Of a stretch of 64,000 nt of DNA, positions 35,682-47,844 are shown piece after piece. The position numbers and the translations under genes were made by a program. Within the stretch, counting starts at the first letter, position 1, and every line of letters begins with the position of its first letter. The notes under the pieces were generated by a model, which ran no database searches, had not been told where the DNA came from, and was given only the letters and a program-made list of their open reading frames with translations. This DNA comes from Trametopsis cervina (taxonomy: Eukaryota; Basidiomycota; Agaricomycetes; Polyporales; Irpicaceae). Location: positions 186,001 to 250,000 of the forward strand of contig MU278374.1 of NCBI GenBank assembly GCA_022385755.1, written 5' to 3'.

Positions 35682-38600
35682 TTACTCGAGCTTCACGCTT
35701 TCGATGTTCTGAATGTACAACGGGTCAGTAGGGCTCTAGCAATAGAGAGAAGCTTTGAACCCACCCAGCACTCTTGAGCGTAGTCTTGAATGGCACGGTC
35801 CGAGCTGAACTTGCCCATCTTCGCGGTCGTGCTGATGCTCTTCTTGATCCACTCGACGCGGTTCTGGTACGCCTCGTCGACGAGAGCCAACGCTTGGATA
35901 TCTAAATATGGGCTCAGCCGCATGATACAGATGCACGGTCAAATAGACGACTAACAAGAGTCGAAGTCCTCAGAGAGCAGGTAGTAATCGTTGTTGCGGA
36001 TGGTGTTGAGGAGCCTGCGTCTCAGTCAGCATCGGTCACACAGGGCTTAAACCTCAAGAACGCTCACGGCTCGTAAGTGCCCACGTCGCCGAAGCGGCCG
36101 GCGGCGACCTCGTTGATGACACGGAACAACTTGGGGCATTTCTGCTCGAGGGGGACGGGGTGGTAGAGATGCTGGTAGCGCAGGTCCTCCACGGCGGGGG
36201 TCAAGTGTCCGAAGAAGACTGAACCGACGATTGGTCAGTACTAGTGTTTCGCCATGAAATTGAACCTGCAAGTACGCACAGACGTTGCTTTCGCCGACCT
36301 CCTCCGCAATCTCGATGTTGGCACCATCTGTACGAAACGGGAGTGAGCAACATTCGAAAGGACGGACATGAAAAGACGGAAGTGGCACTGACCGACAGTT
36401 CCGACGAGCAAGCCGCCATTGAGGCAGAACTTCATGTTGGAGGTACCCGATGCTTCTGTACCGGCGGTGGAGATGTGCTGGCTGATATCCGAAGCGGGAA
36501 TGAGGATCTCGGCGAGCGAGACCGAGTAGTCGGGGAGGAAGTAGAGGCTAAGGAGGTCTTTGGTCTCGGGGTCTTCGTTAATGATGCGGGCGACGTTGAC
36601 GATGAGGCGGATGGTCTAGCGGTGAATGCAATGCGCTCAGTAACCAGCCGATCCGCAGTGTCTGCGGAATACTCACGAGCTTAGCAATGTAGTCTGAGGG
36701 AAGACGGTCAGATCGGACGGATTACACTAGGAGAAACATAGACTCACATCCTGGTGCAGCCTTGCCGGCGAAGAAGACGACCTTGGGGTTGACCTTCTTC
36801 CTCTCTTCAGGCGTCATGTCCTTGATGGTCAAGTATCTCTGCAGCGCGGTTAGAGTCTTCTCCTCTATGTACGACTTCAGAGGATACTTACGTGAATGAC
36901 ACCGAAGATGTTCATCGTTTGACGCTATACACGACACGAATGTTATCAACAAAAAATTAAACAACCGCGTAATGATCGCCCTATACATACCTTGTACTCG
37001 TGAAGACGCTACAAAGGGGTGCATAAATAAGTCTCGACTCAACCAGACATAGGAAGAACGACCGCACCTTGATCTGCACATCGAACATCGCATGCGTGTT
37101 GACCTTAAGCCCAAGCGTGTTCTCAACATGCTGCGCAAGACGCTCCTTATTGCTCTGTTTGATCGCGGCCCACTTCTTCTGGAACGTCGGGTTGTCCGCG
37201 TACTTGAGCAGACCCTCGAGCTTGTACAGGTCCTTCAGGAAGTCCGCCTTCGGGATCTGCAGTGTCTCCTGGATGAGCGTGCTCAGCTTTGGGTTGCACT
37301 GGTCGAGCCAGCGGCGGGGCGTGACTGCGAATGGAACGGTGAGAAAGTGTTCAACGAGGTAATGTAAAATTACACGCACTGCCGTTAGTGACGTTGAAGT
37401 ACCTAGCAGAAACAGACGAAGTCAGAAAGGCGTCCTAAACTAGCTTAATATGGAATAGATGCTTACTTGCTCGGTCCGTCAAACTCGACGAAGTCCTTCA
37501 AGATAGTCGCCTGAAGGAGCTCGCTGTGCAGCTCAGCCACACCGTTGACCTTACGGCTGCCGATGACGGCGAGGTTGGCCATGCGGACCTGCCTGGGGTA
37601 TCCCTCTTCGATGAGCGACATCCGGGCGAGCCTCTCGCGGTCACCAGGGAACTTCTTCTCCACCGCTTGCAGGAAGATGCTGTGGATGGGAGGGAGACGT
37701 TAGCGTCCGTGGAGGGCAGGTGGGGGTTTGCTTACAGGTTCTGTGAACGAAGGTCAGCTTCCAAGCATACTGAGATGTGCGACGAAAACACTTACGATGT
37801 CGTAGATAATCTGCAAGTGCCTAGGGAGCAGGTGCTCGAGGAGAGCGACGGGCCATTTCTACAGAGACCGTGATGAGGCTCGAATATCGTCCGTCATATA
37901 AGTAGATATAAATTACCTCAAGAGCTTCCTGGAAAGCAAAGCAGGGCGTCAGCACGTGGAGGTGGCGTAGCGGATATATTCACTTACGGGAAGGACGGTG
38001 TGGTTCGTGAAGAAGAACGTGTTGGTAACAATGTTCCAGGCGACGTCCCACGGGACCTCCTCCTCATCGACGAGGATACGCAAAAGCTCGGGAATGGCGA
38101 GCGTGGGATGCGTCTAGCCGGTTCGTCAATGACTAGTTATAATGCAAAGGAAAGACGGGAACATACATCGTTGAGCTGGATAGCAACGTCTAGTATACGC
38201 ATTTCGGTTAACAGTGATCCAACGGTGTGGAGGAGTAGGCTTACAGTCTGGGAACTCGGTGATGGGTTTGTCGAGGTTCTTGAATCGACGGAGGATATCG
38301 GCCAGTGAGGCAGCGGTCCAGAAGTACTGTTGCTTGAGACGCAGCTCCTTGCCGACTATATTTTCGCGTGAGTTCTCAGTCTTGGAAGTGGATAATGAAC
38401 ATCGGCTTACAAGAGGTGTGATCGTTGGGGTACAAAACCGAGGTGATAGCGGCGGCGCTGTTCGACGACTCGACCGCGCGTTCGTAGTCACCAGCTAAAC
38501 GCAGCAGATGGAAAGGTCAGGCACCACACTACCGCATACGTGCATGCGCGTACCGTTGAAGCTGTTCAAGTCGAATCCACGCTTAGGCTTGCTCTCCCAA

Positions 38601-39622
38601 AGACGCAAGTTGTTCGTGTTCTTCGTTGCATATCCAGGGATCATCGTATCATACGCGACAGCAAGCACCTCCTGTCCACCGCTCCAGAGCGCCTTCATCC
38701 CATCCAGACGCTCCGCATGTCCATAAAAGCGGATATCGTACGCAACATCGGGGCGGGGAAGCTCCCACGGGTTATCGTGGTCGAGCCATGGATCAGGTGC
38801 CTCGAGCTGACTGCCGTCAGGCCCGATGAGCTGCTGGAAGATACCGTACTTGTAGCGCAGGCCGTACCCCCACACGGGCAGCTCCTGGCTCGCGGACGAG
38901 TCGAGGTAGCACGCGGCGAGACGGCCTAGGCCGCCGTTTCCGAGTCCGGCGTCGCGCTCCTTCTCGATGAGGTCCTCGAGATTGAACCCGACGCTGTTCA
39001 CGCCTTCGCGGTATTGGTCCTTGAGCCCGAGGTTGAGCAGGGCGTTGTCGAAGGTGCGGCCCATGAGGAACTCGAGCGAGAGGTAGTAGGCGCGTTTGGG
39101 GGCTTTGCGCGTGTAGTTCAGCTGCGTCGCGTTCCAGTTGATCTGTATGGAAATGAGGTATGTGAGTTTGTGGAGTGCTCATGAGGAATGAACGAAGGGA
39201 CGTACGATGAGGCTGTCGCGCACGGAGAGCGCGGCGGCTTGGTATGCACCGAGATCATCGAGGTTGTAGGCTTGACGAGCGAGCGAGGTGTTAACGTGGT
39301 TCACGAATGTCCTGGTTATGTCGTTCACATCTGGTGAACGGGCATCAACGGTCAGTGGTTGTATGCGCTTTCGCATCTGCAATATCACGCACCGCGGTCA
39401 ATCGCACGCGTGCCCGCCTCCCAGACCTTCTTGTCGCCCCGCGGCCACTTCTCGTTTCCCTTCTCATCCGTCTCGGGTAGATAACCTACGACGAGGATGA
39501 GCAGTGAGCCTCGCGATCGCTGATAATGTGGAGATGAACGCACCGGTCAGCGTTCGCACATGGCGACGAGACTGTCCTCGAGCGGGACGGCCGATGGTTT
39601 TGGGATCGATGACCGAGGTCAT
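35682..39622 (-). CDS. GPH1: Glycogen phosphorylase
   Basis: PLP enzyme releasing glucose-1-phosphate from glycogen. Many short exons; exon 1 is 39622-39544 ([20 protein letters not shown]) and exon 2 39485-39393 ([20 protein letters not shown]), both phase-checked. The N-terminal catalytic half includes [24 protein letters not shown] sequence and [20 protein letters not shown]. The PLP-lysine motif [15 protein letters not shown] lies near 36.43 kb. The C-terminus is [21 protein letters not shown], then [12 protein letters not shown], and after a 56-nt intron NIESVKLE and TAA at 35682-35684. Skipping that last intron gives an unlikely read-through tail. Expected length about 870 residues, as usual for the family. 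No damage seen. Convergent neighbour: the Msb1-like gene. Confidence 0.95.
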
Positions 39623-40563
39623 TGTGCTCTACGAGGGGCGGATATGTATCCTGTTCTCTTCCTGCTCACCGTTGGTCTCCTGCAGGGGGCGGGGACGGAG
39701 GGTGGTGGATGCGGAGGAAGGCAGGGGGGACTAGCTCGCTCGCAAGATATAGGAGGCGCAATCTCTGATGTAATGGCTTGAATCGCCGAGGCCTCGATGG
39801 CTAGATTGATCCTGGTCGGTGCGTTACTGTGCATTTAAATTCCCGATTGCGAGATCTACGTTTGAGGGCGGGATAGTCCACGCTTTCGCCGAGTTGCGGC
39901 TCGCGGGACGACGAAAGAGTGGAATACGAGCGACATATTCGTCGAAGTGCACCCCATGGCCGTGCCGGCTCTGTCAGGAAGTCGTCCCAAGAGCGGAGGA
40001 GGTTATAGTGCACGGGTAGAAGGCGTGATCACAAGGTGCAGAGCGGCCTGAAGGAGGGCGTCGAAGATCATGGATTGGTCCCGCTGTGAGGGGAAATGAG
40101 CAGGGCTGATCCTGGCTGGACCTTCGAAAGACCAAGTGGTGAACTCTAGCGTGGAATACTTGCGCAGCAGAGTGCATCGATATCCAGAAAATATGGCGAG
40201 GCCTGATGGTTGGAGCCAGAAAGTGCACGGTCTGCACTGTGGGAGGTCATGGGGGACGGCGGCTTGCACTCGTCTTTCGTCATTGCATCACCGAGGGTGT
40301 CAAGCACAAACGCAGGTCTGAAGTCAGATGCTGGACGGCAGAAAAGGAGGTAGAACCCGTCCAGCGACTTACGTACATGGTTGCCTCATTATCGATTCAC
40401 AGGCAGTGGGCGATTGCGCGGTGGGAGAGGCAGACACCCGTAAGGCCCGGGAATTGCGCAATAAACAAAAAGAATACAGATACGCATTACCAACTAATGT
40501 ACACAGGTTAGACAGAAAGCATAGCAGCCACCCCGACGCGGAAGGCCAAGCCAAGACGCAGGG
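39623..40563. other. Intergenic, GPH1 promoter and Fmp46-like 3' end
   Basis: Upstream region of GPH1 and downstream region of the Fmp46-like gene, both on the minus strand. No supported gene. Confidence 0.5.
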
Positions 40564-41119
40564 TCACGCTTCGCCATCCCGTTGCTTCCTGATTTCCTCG
40601 AGTATGCTCTTCACACCTTCCACGTTACCTACAGCAGCCTTCCCAGCAGTCCAGTCCACTACTATGGGCCATTTCAGGGCACGAGGGTTCTTCGCAGCCA
40701 GCTTATTCACAGCGTCAGCGCTCGTCGGTCGGCTGTCCGCTGTGGGGTGTGACGAGACGAACGTCTCTGGGGATGCTGACGGCAGGTATTCTGATATCGT
40801 GCGGAATTGATCTGGCGTCGGCGGTTGCTCCTCGATGACTTCAAGGTTGAACTTGAGGGGTTGTGCAGACGGTTTGTCGGCAGGATACGGTCCAGACAGT
40901 GCCGACTGGAGTAGCTTCAGAGCCGCCACCGACGGAGGGGAAGAGGGTGAATGGCTGCCCGTTATGTGTAAACCCCCGTTACACGTGCAACATAATTGGT
41001 GCGACTCACAAGATGGAGACTTGTGGCTAAATGACAGCACGCGTTGCCGTTTAGATGGTAAGAACCTCTTAGGAAGTAAAAAGAGGGCTTACCCTGGAGA
41101 GCTTGAAGGCTGAAAACAT
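40564..41119 (-). CDS. Fmp46-like mitochondrial thioredoxin-fold protein (DUF1687)
   Basis: Small protein of the DUF1687/Fmp46 family, a putative mitochondrial redox protein. Exon 1 starts at 41119 (MFSAFKLSR), exon 2 is a 17-nt microexon (PQVSI plus two bases) and the third exon runs to TGA at 40564-40566. The junctions give PQVSIFHSPSSPPSVAALKL, the family's typical start (beta strand, FHxPxSPPS). The body follows: ALSGPYPADKPSAQPLKFNL, PPTPDQFRTISEYL, KWPIVVDWTAGKAAVG and VEGVKSILEEIRKQRDGE. About 144 residues, normal for the family. It carries no CxxC in the active-site loop; the corresponding position is serine-rich, as is common in this family. Same strand as its neighbours on both sides. 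Confidence 0.88.
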
Positions 41120-41776
41120 GATAGAGTTGACACACTTGTGTTTGTATAGTTTGATAGTAGTAGTAATAGCGTTGCACTGAAGGCGAGAACTGGAGGTCTC
41201 GACGAACGGCAAACTAGAAACCGATGTGCACGTGGCAATGACGTCAGAGGACGAGACGCGACGTTTGCCGCCAGCAGCACTCAGACAGCGACGATGACCA
41301 CGCCCACGACCTCTGACTACTGGAGTCTGAACCGGTAACGAAAAAGTATGCGCATGCGCCTCTCATCTCCAGAGTTGTGGACTTAAGCTCACGTTCTGGA
41401 GCCGACTCCCCGTAAAGGCACCGACCGCCGCAGTCGCACAGCAAAGATTCAAGAGGTACACAACCTTAAGCTCCGTGCATGCCGTGTCAATGCCACCGCG
41501 TGAGGCCGTATATCGCGTCCATGATTTTGCCAGCGCAATGCGGGCCAACCTTGAATAAAATTAGACAATCCTGGGCTGCATCCTGAGTTTACAAACGTGC
41601 GTCCAGGTTCAAGCTTAATTATCCACGTCGATACTGCTTCTGCATTTCTGCGCCAGATGGTTGAGCTTCGGAGTCCCGCGCAGCTGCGACGCAGTGCGTA
41701 CAAGCGACGGGTGGTTCTGTTGCGTCAGCTTGCGCACTGGCGTGCAAAAGTCTTCGGTAATGATCATAGAGGACGT
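41120..41776. other. Intergenic, Fmp46-like promoter
   Basis: About 650 bases between two minus-strand genes. Short overlapping frames only. Confidence 0.5.
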
Positions 41777-43406
41777 CTATTCAAGTTCATCAAGCTCTGC
41801 CTCTACTGCGAACTCCACGTCCTCCCCGAAATTCGACATGAATTCATCGCCCACGCGGTGGAAGACGATGTTGGTGTCGGCTTCTTGCGTCCAGGAGGAT
41901 CGTGTGGCCGCAGATGGATGCACTTGACGCAGGCTGAGGAGAAAACGGCTCATAGTAATAGAAGTCATACTATGATGTCCACCAGAGTCAGCAAAGGGGT
42001 ACGTCGTATGAGCGTGGTATAGACTGACGCGAAGAGGTATGGGGTGAGGTATTCGATACCCTGTTGTTGGGACGAGAAATCAAATGAGAAACTTAAAGCG
42101 AAGCTGGACATGCTTCAATCGGGTGACGTACCGTCACTTGCTGAACAATTGTGTGCGCATTGTTCAGCACCAGAAGAATGCTATAAAACCGAGTGTGCAT
42201 AAGCAACGCAGCGCTGATAGAAACTAAATTGGCGTTAGTGGGTTACTTACAGGAAGTGAAACAGTCCTGGTTCGCGCTATTCAGCGGAATGAGAAAACAA
42301 AAGTTTTGTCATATGCCACCCACCTTTGCGGACGAGCAGCTGCGAGATTGATGCCTGCATGTGCAATGCCCTCGCCTCACGCCGTACTCCAAGAGTTTTC
42401 ACAAAAGTGAGGATAAGCACAAGGATTTCGGAGAATATCGATGTCGATCTCGACGCAAGGATAACTGTTGTATGCCCCGAGGGTCAGTCCGATCATATTT
42501 GGAACGGGGTTTGCGACGACGGACCTCTAAAAATTCGTCAGCACAGAAAGGAGGGGACGAAACACCAAACAATACTGACTTTGTCATGACAAACAAATCA
42601 GCTGGACCATTCGTGGTCAGAGTGCATGCAGGTCCCCGGAGTGTCTGTACGGCAGGCACGGAAAATGTATACAGATACTAACCCGCCGTTGAGTTTCCTG
42701 CTCCGTGGGCAGCCGCAAGGCTACATACCGTATAAGCTCCGGCGGGTACCACGGATAGCAGGAACACGAGGACACCCAACATCAGGTTCCTTTGCCAGAT
42801 GGCGTATATGCGCACGGCGGGGAGGACTGCGAGGGTGATCAATTTACGGTCAGAGCTCAGGAAATAATCCAAGACTGACTAGCAAAAACTATAAAGAGCA
42901 GGATTGTGACGCCTTCAGCCAGCCTAGCGATCGTGGTGCAACTGAGCCAGTGGTCCAGTAAGCGGGCTTAAGCATTTGTGGATCGTGACATGGCTAGACA
43001 TACCTCTAGATAAATAGAGTGTCAGTACAAAAAGCGTCGAGCTACAAATTGACAATACGCACCGATCGAGTGACGGAAAACATAGCACAGAACGTCAGCA
43101 CGCCATAGAGCAGTGCGAGATGTCTGTTCAAAAAGAACACGATCGAGACGGCATTGATCTTCCGTGCCCACACTACTTTGCGCTCCTCGGGCAACACCGC
43201 AAAGAACTCGTATACCAAAATGGCTGCAGCTTTCGTTAACGACACGTTACAGCAACAATGAAGGTAGTCGCTTAACTAAGAGCAGAAACGGTGATGCAGT
43301 TCTGACTGTCCGCAGCGGTGCGTATCGTGAATCCCGAGAGCCTGATTGTCAGAGGCTAGAGTGCTCACATGAAGGTAGTCTCTAATTCATGCTGATCTGA
43401 CGGCAT
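41777..43406 (-). CDS. Seven-helix membrane protein, DUF6533 family (copy B)
   Basis: Paralogue of copy A (20954-22555) with the same exon layout. Exon 1 at 43406 reads MPSDQHELETTF. After an intron the next exon gives IQNCITVSAL, then TAAILVYEFFAVLPEERKVV, NAVSIVFFLNRHLALLYGVL. Later exons give LPAVRIYAIWQRN, LMLGVLVFLLSVVPAGAY and a loop with LRGPACTLTTNGPADLF. The C-terminal AMTSITMSRFLLSLRQVHP and FMSNFGEDVEF precede the stop at 41777. The junctions I checked keep frame. The charged tail is longer than in copy A. Ligand and signalling role unknown; 7TM topology and family membership are inferred from the hydrophobic pattern and the VYE/FFLNR signature. Confidence 0.78.
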
Positions 43407-44924
43407 GATTCCCGGTCAAAGCAAAGGAGAACGGCAAGGTGATCGAACGGGGAGTGGAAGTTTCTGCGAACGCATGGAAGTCGCAGCAACTTCAGTGTTC
43501 TTGTAACCGACTCGGCGCAAAACTCTGGACGATGCTGTTATCCGGGCTGACATTCACCTTCAGCTCTAACGTACTAGCACATGTACACACATGCCAGAGG
43601 GGTTCAAGACCGAGGGTGCAAACGTGCCGGCCATGTGAGGCTCCGTACCTGGACGCCATACAGCAGAGAGGCTGTGAGGGTTTTGTAGTGGGCAGTGATG
43701 CACTAGCGTAGGGGTGTTTGCATTCCGATGTGCGCAGCAACGCAATGCGAATCGGACTTGTGTACTTGTTGGTAACCCACTCTCAATTTGGTGATATGAT
43801 GCATTGCTGAGTGTTCGCGAATGCAAGGTTATCAGCGGATTTGCGTACAACAATGACAGAGTACACACCGTAGCACCGTCTTGGGAGCTTCCTTGTTGTC
43901 CTCCACGGTTGGCTTCATTGACAAGGCTTCCGCAGGTCGACGTCAGGCTACTGTGCAGTTGGGCCACAGCGTTTCCCATCCGTCCTCGGTCCCTCTAACG
44001 TCAGCACAAGCAATTTGATAGCAATTCTCAGGTAGAAAGATCCACCATGGCCATCTCAACGGTATGCTGCTTCCACCATTCAGTGTCGAAGGCCATTTCA
44101 CGGAAGGATGCCAGTGAATAGTGGCTGCAGATTCCAGGTTAGCGACAGCCGTTTTCGTGTTGTTTGAGCCGGAAATTCGATATTTGCGCAGAATCGGAAC
44201 TATTCGTGGGTTATATCGAGCAGAAATAACGGTGGTACTGTACATTAAACGGGGAGGAGAACGAGATGGCAAGCATTCAAGGTCCACGCGTCATACCCCT
44301 TACGACACGGTGAGTGCGAAGTCATGATTGGCGCACAGACTCGGTATCTGAAATTCGAAGTTCCGTCGCTCCGGCCAATGCGCTCCGCATCTCTTGACAG
44401 GTTTGTACCACCAGAGGCCGCATCCACAGTACCGTCATACATTCCTATGGCCAGAACGATTTTGGTTGTGAAGCGGAAACATATTCTACTGCGATCTGGA
44501 CCCTATCGCCTCTCTGATGGCGGGCTGGTCGCCGTCCAGACGGGATTGTATGCTGTACGCTCGACAGGTTTGTGCATCGAATTTGTGGCCATACAAGCGG
44601 GACGCAGAAATGGCCATGGATATCTCTACTTCGGAGGCTTCGGAGGCACGAAGATAGGTCTTTGCTAAGCTCATTCACCACGGCTGGCCTCCAGAAACTT
44701 GAGGTATAAATACCTTGCGGTAAACGATGTAGCCCCTCAGCCAGATCTCCAGCTCAGCTTCCCTCTGGTCCAATTCTCTAATCCTCCTCCATACACTCAG
44801 TATTGCTGAACAAGTAGTGAGTAGCCTTCCCTCCGACGTATTTCTAACAATGACGCTGGTTGTTCTACCAGTTAATACAGCGCACAATCCACAGTAACTC
44901 CCCGTCACGCAACAATAGCAGCCC
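43407..44924. other. 1.5 kb intergenic
   Basis: Promoter side of DUF6533 copy B and of the small gene at 44925. Open frames up to about 137 codons occur on both strands without motifs or compatible splice sites. Confidence 0.45.
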
Positions 44925-45314
44925 ATGGATATAGGCCACCCTTACCCCCAGAATATCTCTCTCGATTTCTATCCTGAGTCCCCCACCCGCCCCACGGAGG
45001 ATGAGTTCAGCAAGGCGATCTCCGTCCTCCTCGTCTTCGACCGCGACCGCGGTAACCAGCTCTTCCTTGAAGAAGAACGTAGCGCCCTTCGGCAGTATCA
45101 CAATAATTTTTTCGGAAGGGAGCCTGCACTTCCCAGCAGGCCGCAATCCCTGTCCAAGAACGACTTGATCTATGCGGCTAACACGATGCTGAATTTCGTG
45201 GAACCGAAGTGGCGGGCTGGGCACATCAAGCCTTCCTTGTTTGTTCCCCTACAGAATGCAAGATGGATAGCGTGGTGCTGCAGGGAGAATCACCCTCCGG
45301 TGAGGAATCACTGA
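44925..45314 (+). CDS. Small hypothetical protein, single exon
   Basis: Uninterrupted frame of 129 codons starting MDIGHPYPQNISLDFYPESP. Composition is balanced and soluble, with charged helices (EDEFSKAISVLLVF; EEERSALRQYHNNFF) and no signal peptide, membrane segment or known motif. The opposite strand also stays open for 119 codons here, so coding on this strand is not certain. I favour this strand because its codon pattern and helix-like composition look natural. No family recognised. Confidence 0.45.
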   Translation: MDIGHPYPQNISLDFYPESPTRPTEDEFSKAISVLLVFDRDRGNQLFLEEERSALRQYHNNFFGREPALPSRPQSLSKNDLIYAANTMLNFVEPKWRAGHIKPSLFVPLQNARWIAWCCRENHPPVRNH

Positions 45315-46275
45315 ACATGATCACGGGAGGTTTTGCGTGGATATAAGCATTGAGGCTGCTTGGCATTATGCCTCCCTCGTGCATCCCCACCTTACATAGT
45401 CTTGTCCGCTGTCTGTGTGGTTTCATTCTATAAACATTCTTGCCCGTGAAATATAACAAAATGAAATATATGGTTCGGTTACTTGTATATCGTAGTGCAA
45501 CCTTGGCAATAGCCCGCACTTCGCGACGGCACTTTGAGGAACATCTGGCACAACGATACCGGTGCACATCACAGGATCTAAGGCTGCAAGAGCACCATGA
45601 TACATAGCGCGTTATACTGATGTAGAGCAGCAGTTCCACGAGTATGCTAACCATCACCCGCGGCTCGAATAATGCGCCGACATCAGGGGAACATGAGAGG
45701 TGCTTTGTAAACTAACTACGGTGCACTGGTAAGGCTACATACAACGATTGTAAATGTGCATGCACGTCTGAGGAGAAACAAGATGGGTACAATAAAGGGC
45801 GATCCTCCGACACTGTCTCTGAGCTTGAACTGCGTCGACGCGCAACGCTGCGTTCAGTCCAGCGCTCAGGAGCATGCATGGTGCCGTAATGAGATCGAGC
45901 TTGAAGAATATAAACGTATCCGATTGCAATCCGGAAGTCGATGCTTGTCTGTTCCATCATCGTGAGGCTCTCCCTAAATTGTCACGCTTATCCGAGGTTG
46001 GGCAGCATGAGTGCACGTCGTGAGGGCCCGATTTACTCCTATACCCATCAGTGAGGACTCTTGACGAAACCGCAGGGTACAAAACAAGACCTCAAAGATC
46101 CCTGCATTGCACTAGCGATGGATACTGCTACAAAAACACAAAGGAGGAATTGGGCAGGCGAAGACATTCTAGTATGGCAGACGTATGCAAAAAAAGTGAG
46201 AGACGCACATGGGCGACATAACTATCCTTCCATCTGCCTGTGGAAGGGAGCATAACCCTTTGACAGCGATAATGC
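45315..46275. other. About 1 kb intergenic
   Basis: No supported gene. It includes the 3' flank of the thioesterase-like gene (minus strand). Confidence 0.45.
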
Positions 46276-47844
46276 CTATACCATGGACACCATTGCTCCA
46301 TTCATCCCATCCATAATCCCATGCATTGCATCCCAGTTCCTCCTCCTCATCTCCTCCACCTGTGGGCCCAACGCGCCCTCCCACCACCTCTCTCCCTCAG
46401 GCACGTCCCGCCAACCCGACGTAAGGAACTTTTGGAACGTGTTCAAATGGCCCTTGGGAATGTCGTCCCTTTGCATCGCATGTGCCTTAAGGTAATGCGG
46501 CGGGGGATTCTTCTGCGTGTATGTCTTCACGGACGGATCAGCCGACGGCGCGGCGAATCCCTCGCAGGCGAGGATGAGCCCGGGTGGGACAGTAATTCGC
46601 CCTATCTTGTAGCAGAGCTCGGAGACAGCGATGCAGTGCACTGTCGCGCCGTCGGGCTCTTCGGCGGGCATGAGCCGTGCGATGCGCTCAGCGGGGTTCG
46701 CGCTGCCTGTGAGAGGTGACAGGGGCGTCGTGGAGCCAGAACTAGACGTGGAAGTTATGTCAGAGAAATGGGCAGGTGTGTGCAGCGAGGGGAAGGGGGC
46801 GTTGTCGCCAGACGGCGTGGGCTCCTCAGGTTTGGCGCTACCGTTGGTAATGGACGAAGACCTGGACTTCGACTTGCCGGACTTCCGCTTGCGAGAGACG
46901 TAGCGAGTAACGACGAACATCTGTCGGAGTATTAAGTTTCATACCAAAGTGAAGAGTGCATGAGCAGAGCGATACCCACCCATTTGTTATCCCAGGCTGC
47001 TATGGTCGTCCTCATCTCAAATGTGGTGAACATTGGGATCTCTCGGATGAATTTGAAGTGTGATGCTAAAGATGATACATCAGAAAGAAGTGATTAGAGG
47101 TGGAGAGATGTGATCGGTGAGTACCTGCTAGGCCGATCCATCCACCAGCACGAAAGAAGGTGGGGCATGTGCCCAAAGCCATCCTGAAGCGCGCCCAGTC
47201 GAGATGCTGAGAAGTTGGGTCAGAGCTGATATCATCCCCAATGGAAAGGCGCATGAGCATACTTTGGGATAGGAAGAGTTTGAGAGGTGCAGATTGAAGT
47301 CACAGTCGTCAGGCCCTATAATATCAATGTCAGAGGTTGCTCAGTATCCACGGTGCAAATAGGGAACTCACCTGCCCATGAAGTGGCGTACGTCGTGAAC
47401 TTTATGGGGTCCTCCCCAATAGGACAGAGGCCGCTCAAGAATTTGTCCTTGGACTCCCATTTCGCCTTCTTGGACATGAACAATGTCGATAAGTGGTGCA
47501 GCGCATACCGAGTTCGGATTTCAATAACAGGTACGAAGACTTTGACTAGGACGAGGATGCGTCAGTCAAGCCAAGCCAAGATGAGGGCGACAGTAAAAGC
47601 GCATACCATGCCAGATGAAAGGCCAAGAACGTATGTTTATGAGGAGTAGGAGCCCGAGGACATACTTAAGCAAGGTCGGCAACCTCTGGAGCAAGACCTT
47701 CAACCCTCCGGTTGAGCGGTTAATGAGAGGGTTTGATAACAGCTGTGCAAGTTTCTCTGCAGTGCTGACGACGTATTCGGGGTGGGTACGCAGGTTTGTG
47801 CGGCCGAACTGGACGACCTTTGTCCTGGAGAGCGGGCTTGCCAT
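46276..47844 (-). CDS. Hotdog-fold thioesterase-like protein (THEM6 type)
   Basis: Fungal member of the THEM6-like 4HBT superfamily, possibly an acyl-CoA thioesterase at a membrane. Exon 1 starts at 47844 (MASPLSRTKVVQFGRTN) and ends in a hydrophobic anchor (LLKYVLGLLLLINIRSWPF). Following exons, all phase-consistent, read VKVFVPVIEIRTRYALHHLS, FTTYATSWAGPDDCDFNLHL, SNSSYPK, HLDWARFRMALGTCPTFFRA, GGWIGLA, SHFKFIREIPMFTTFEMRTT and AAWDNKW. The last exon begins MFVVTRYVSRKRKSGKSKSR and ends at TGA 46276-46278. The D-x-N-x-H-L-S-N-S-S-Y segment is the hotdog active-site loop. A Ser/Pro-rich insert of about 60 residues interrupts the C-terminal part, as is common in fungal homologues. Divergent from dihydrolipoyl dehydrogenase. 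Confidence 0.85.
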
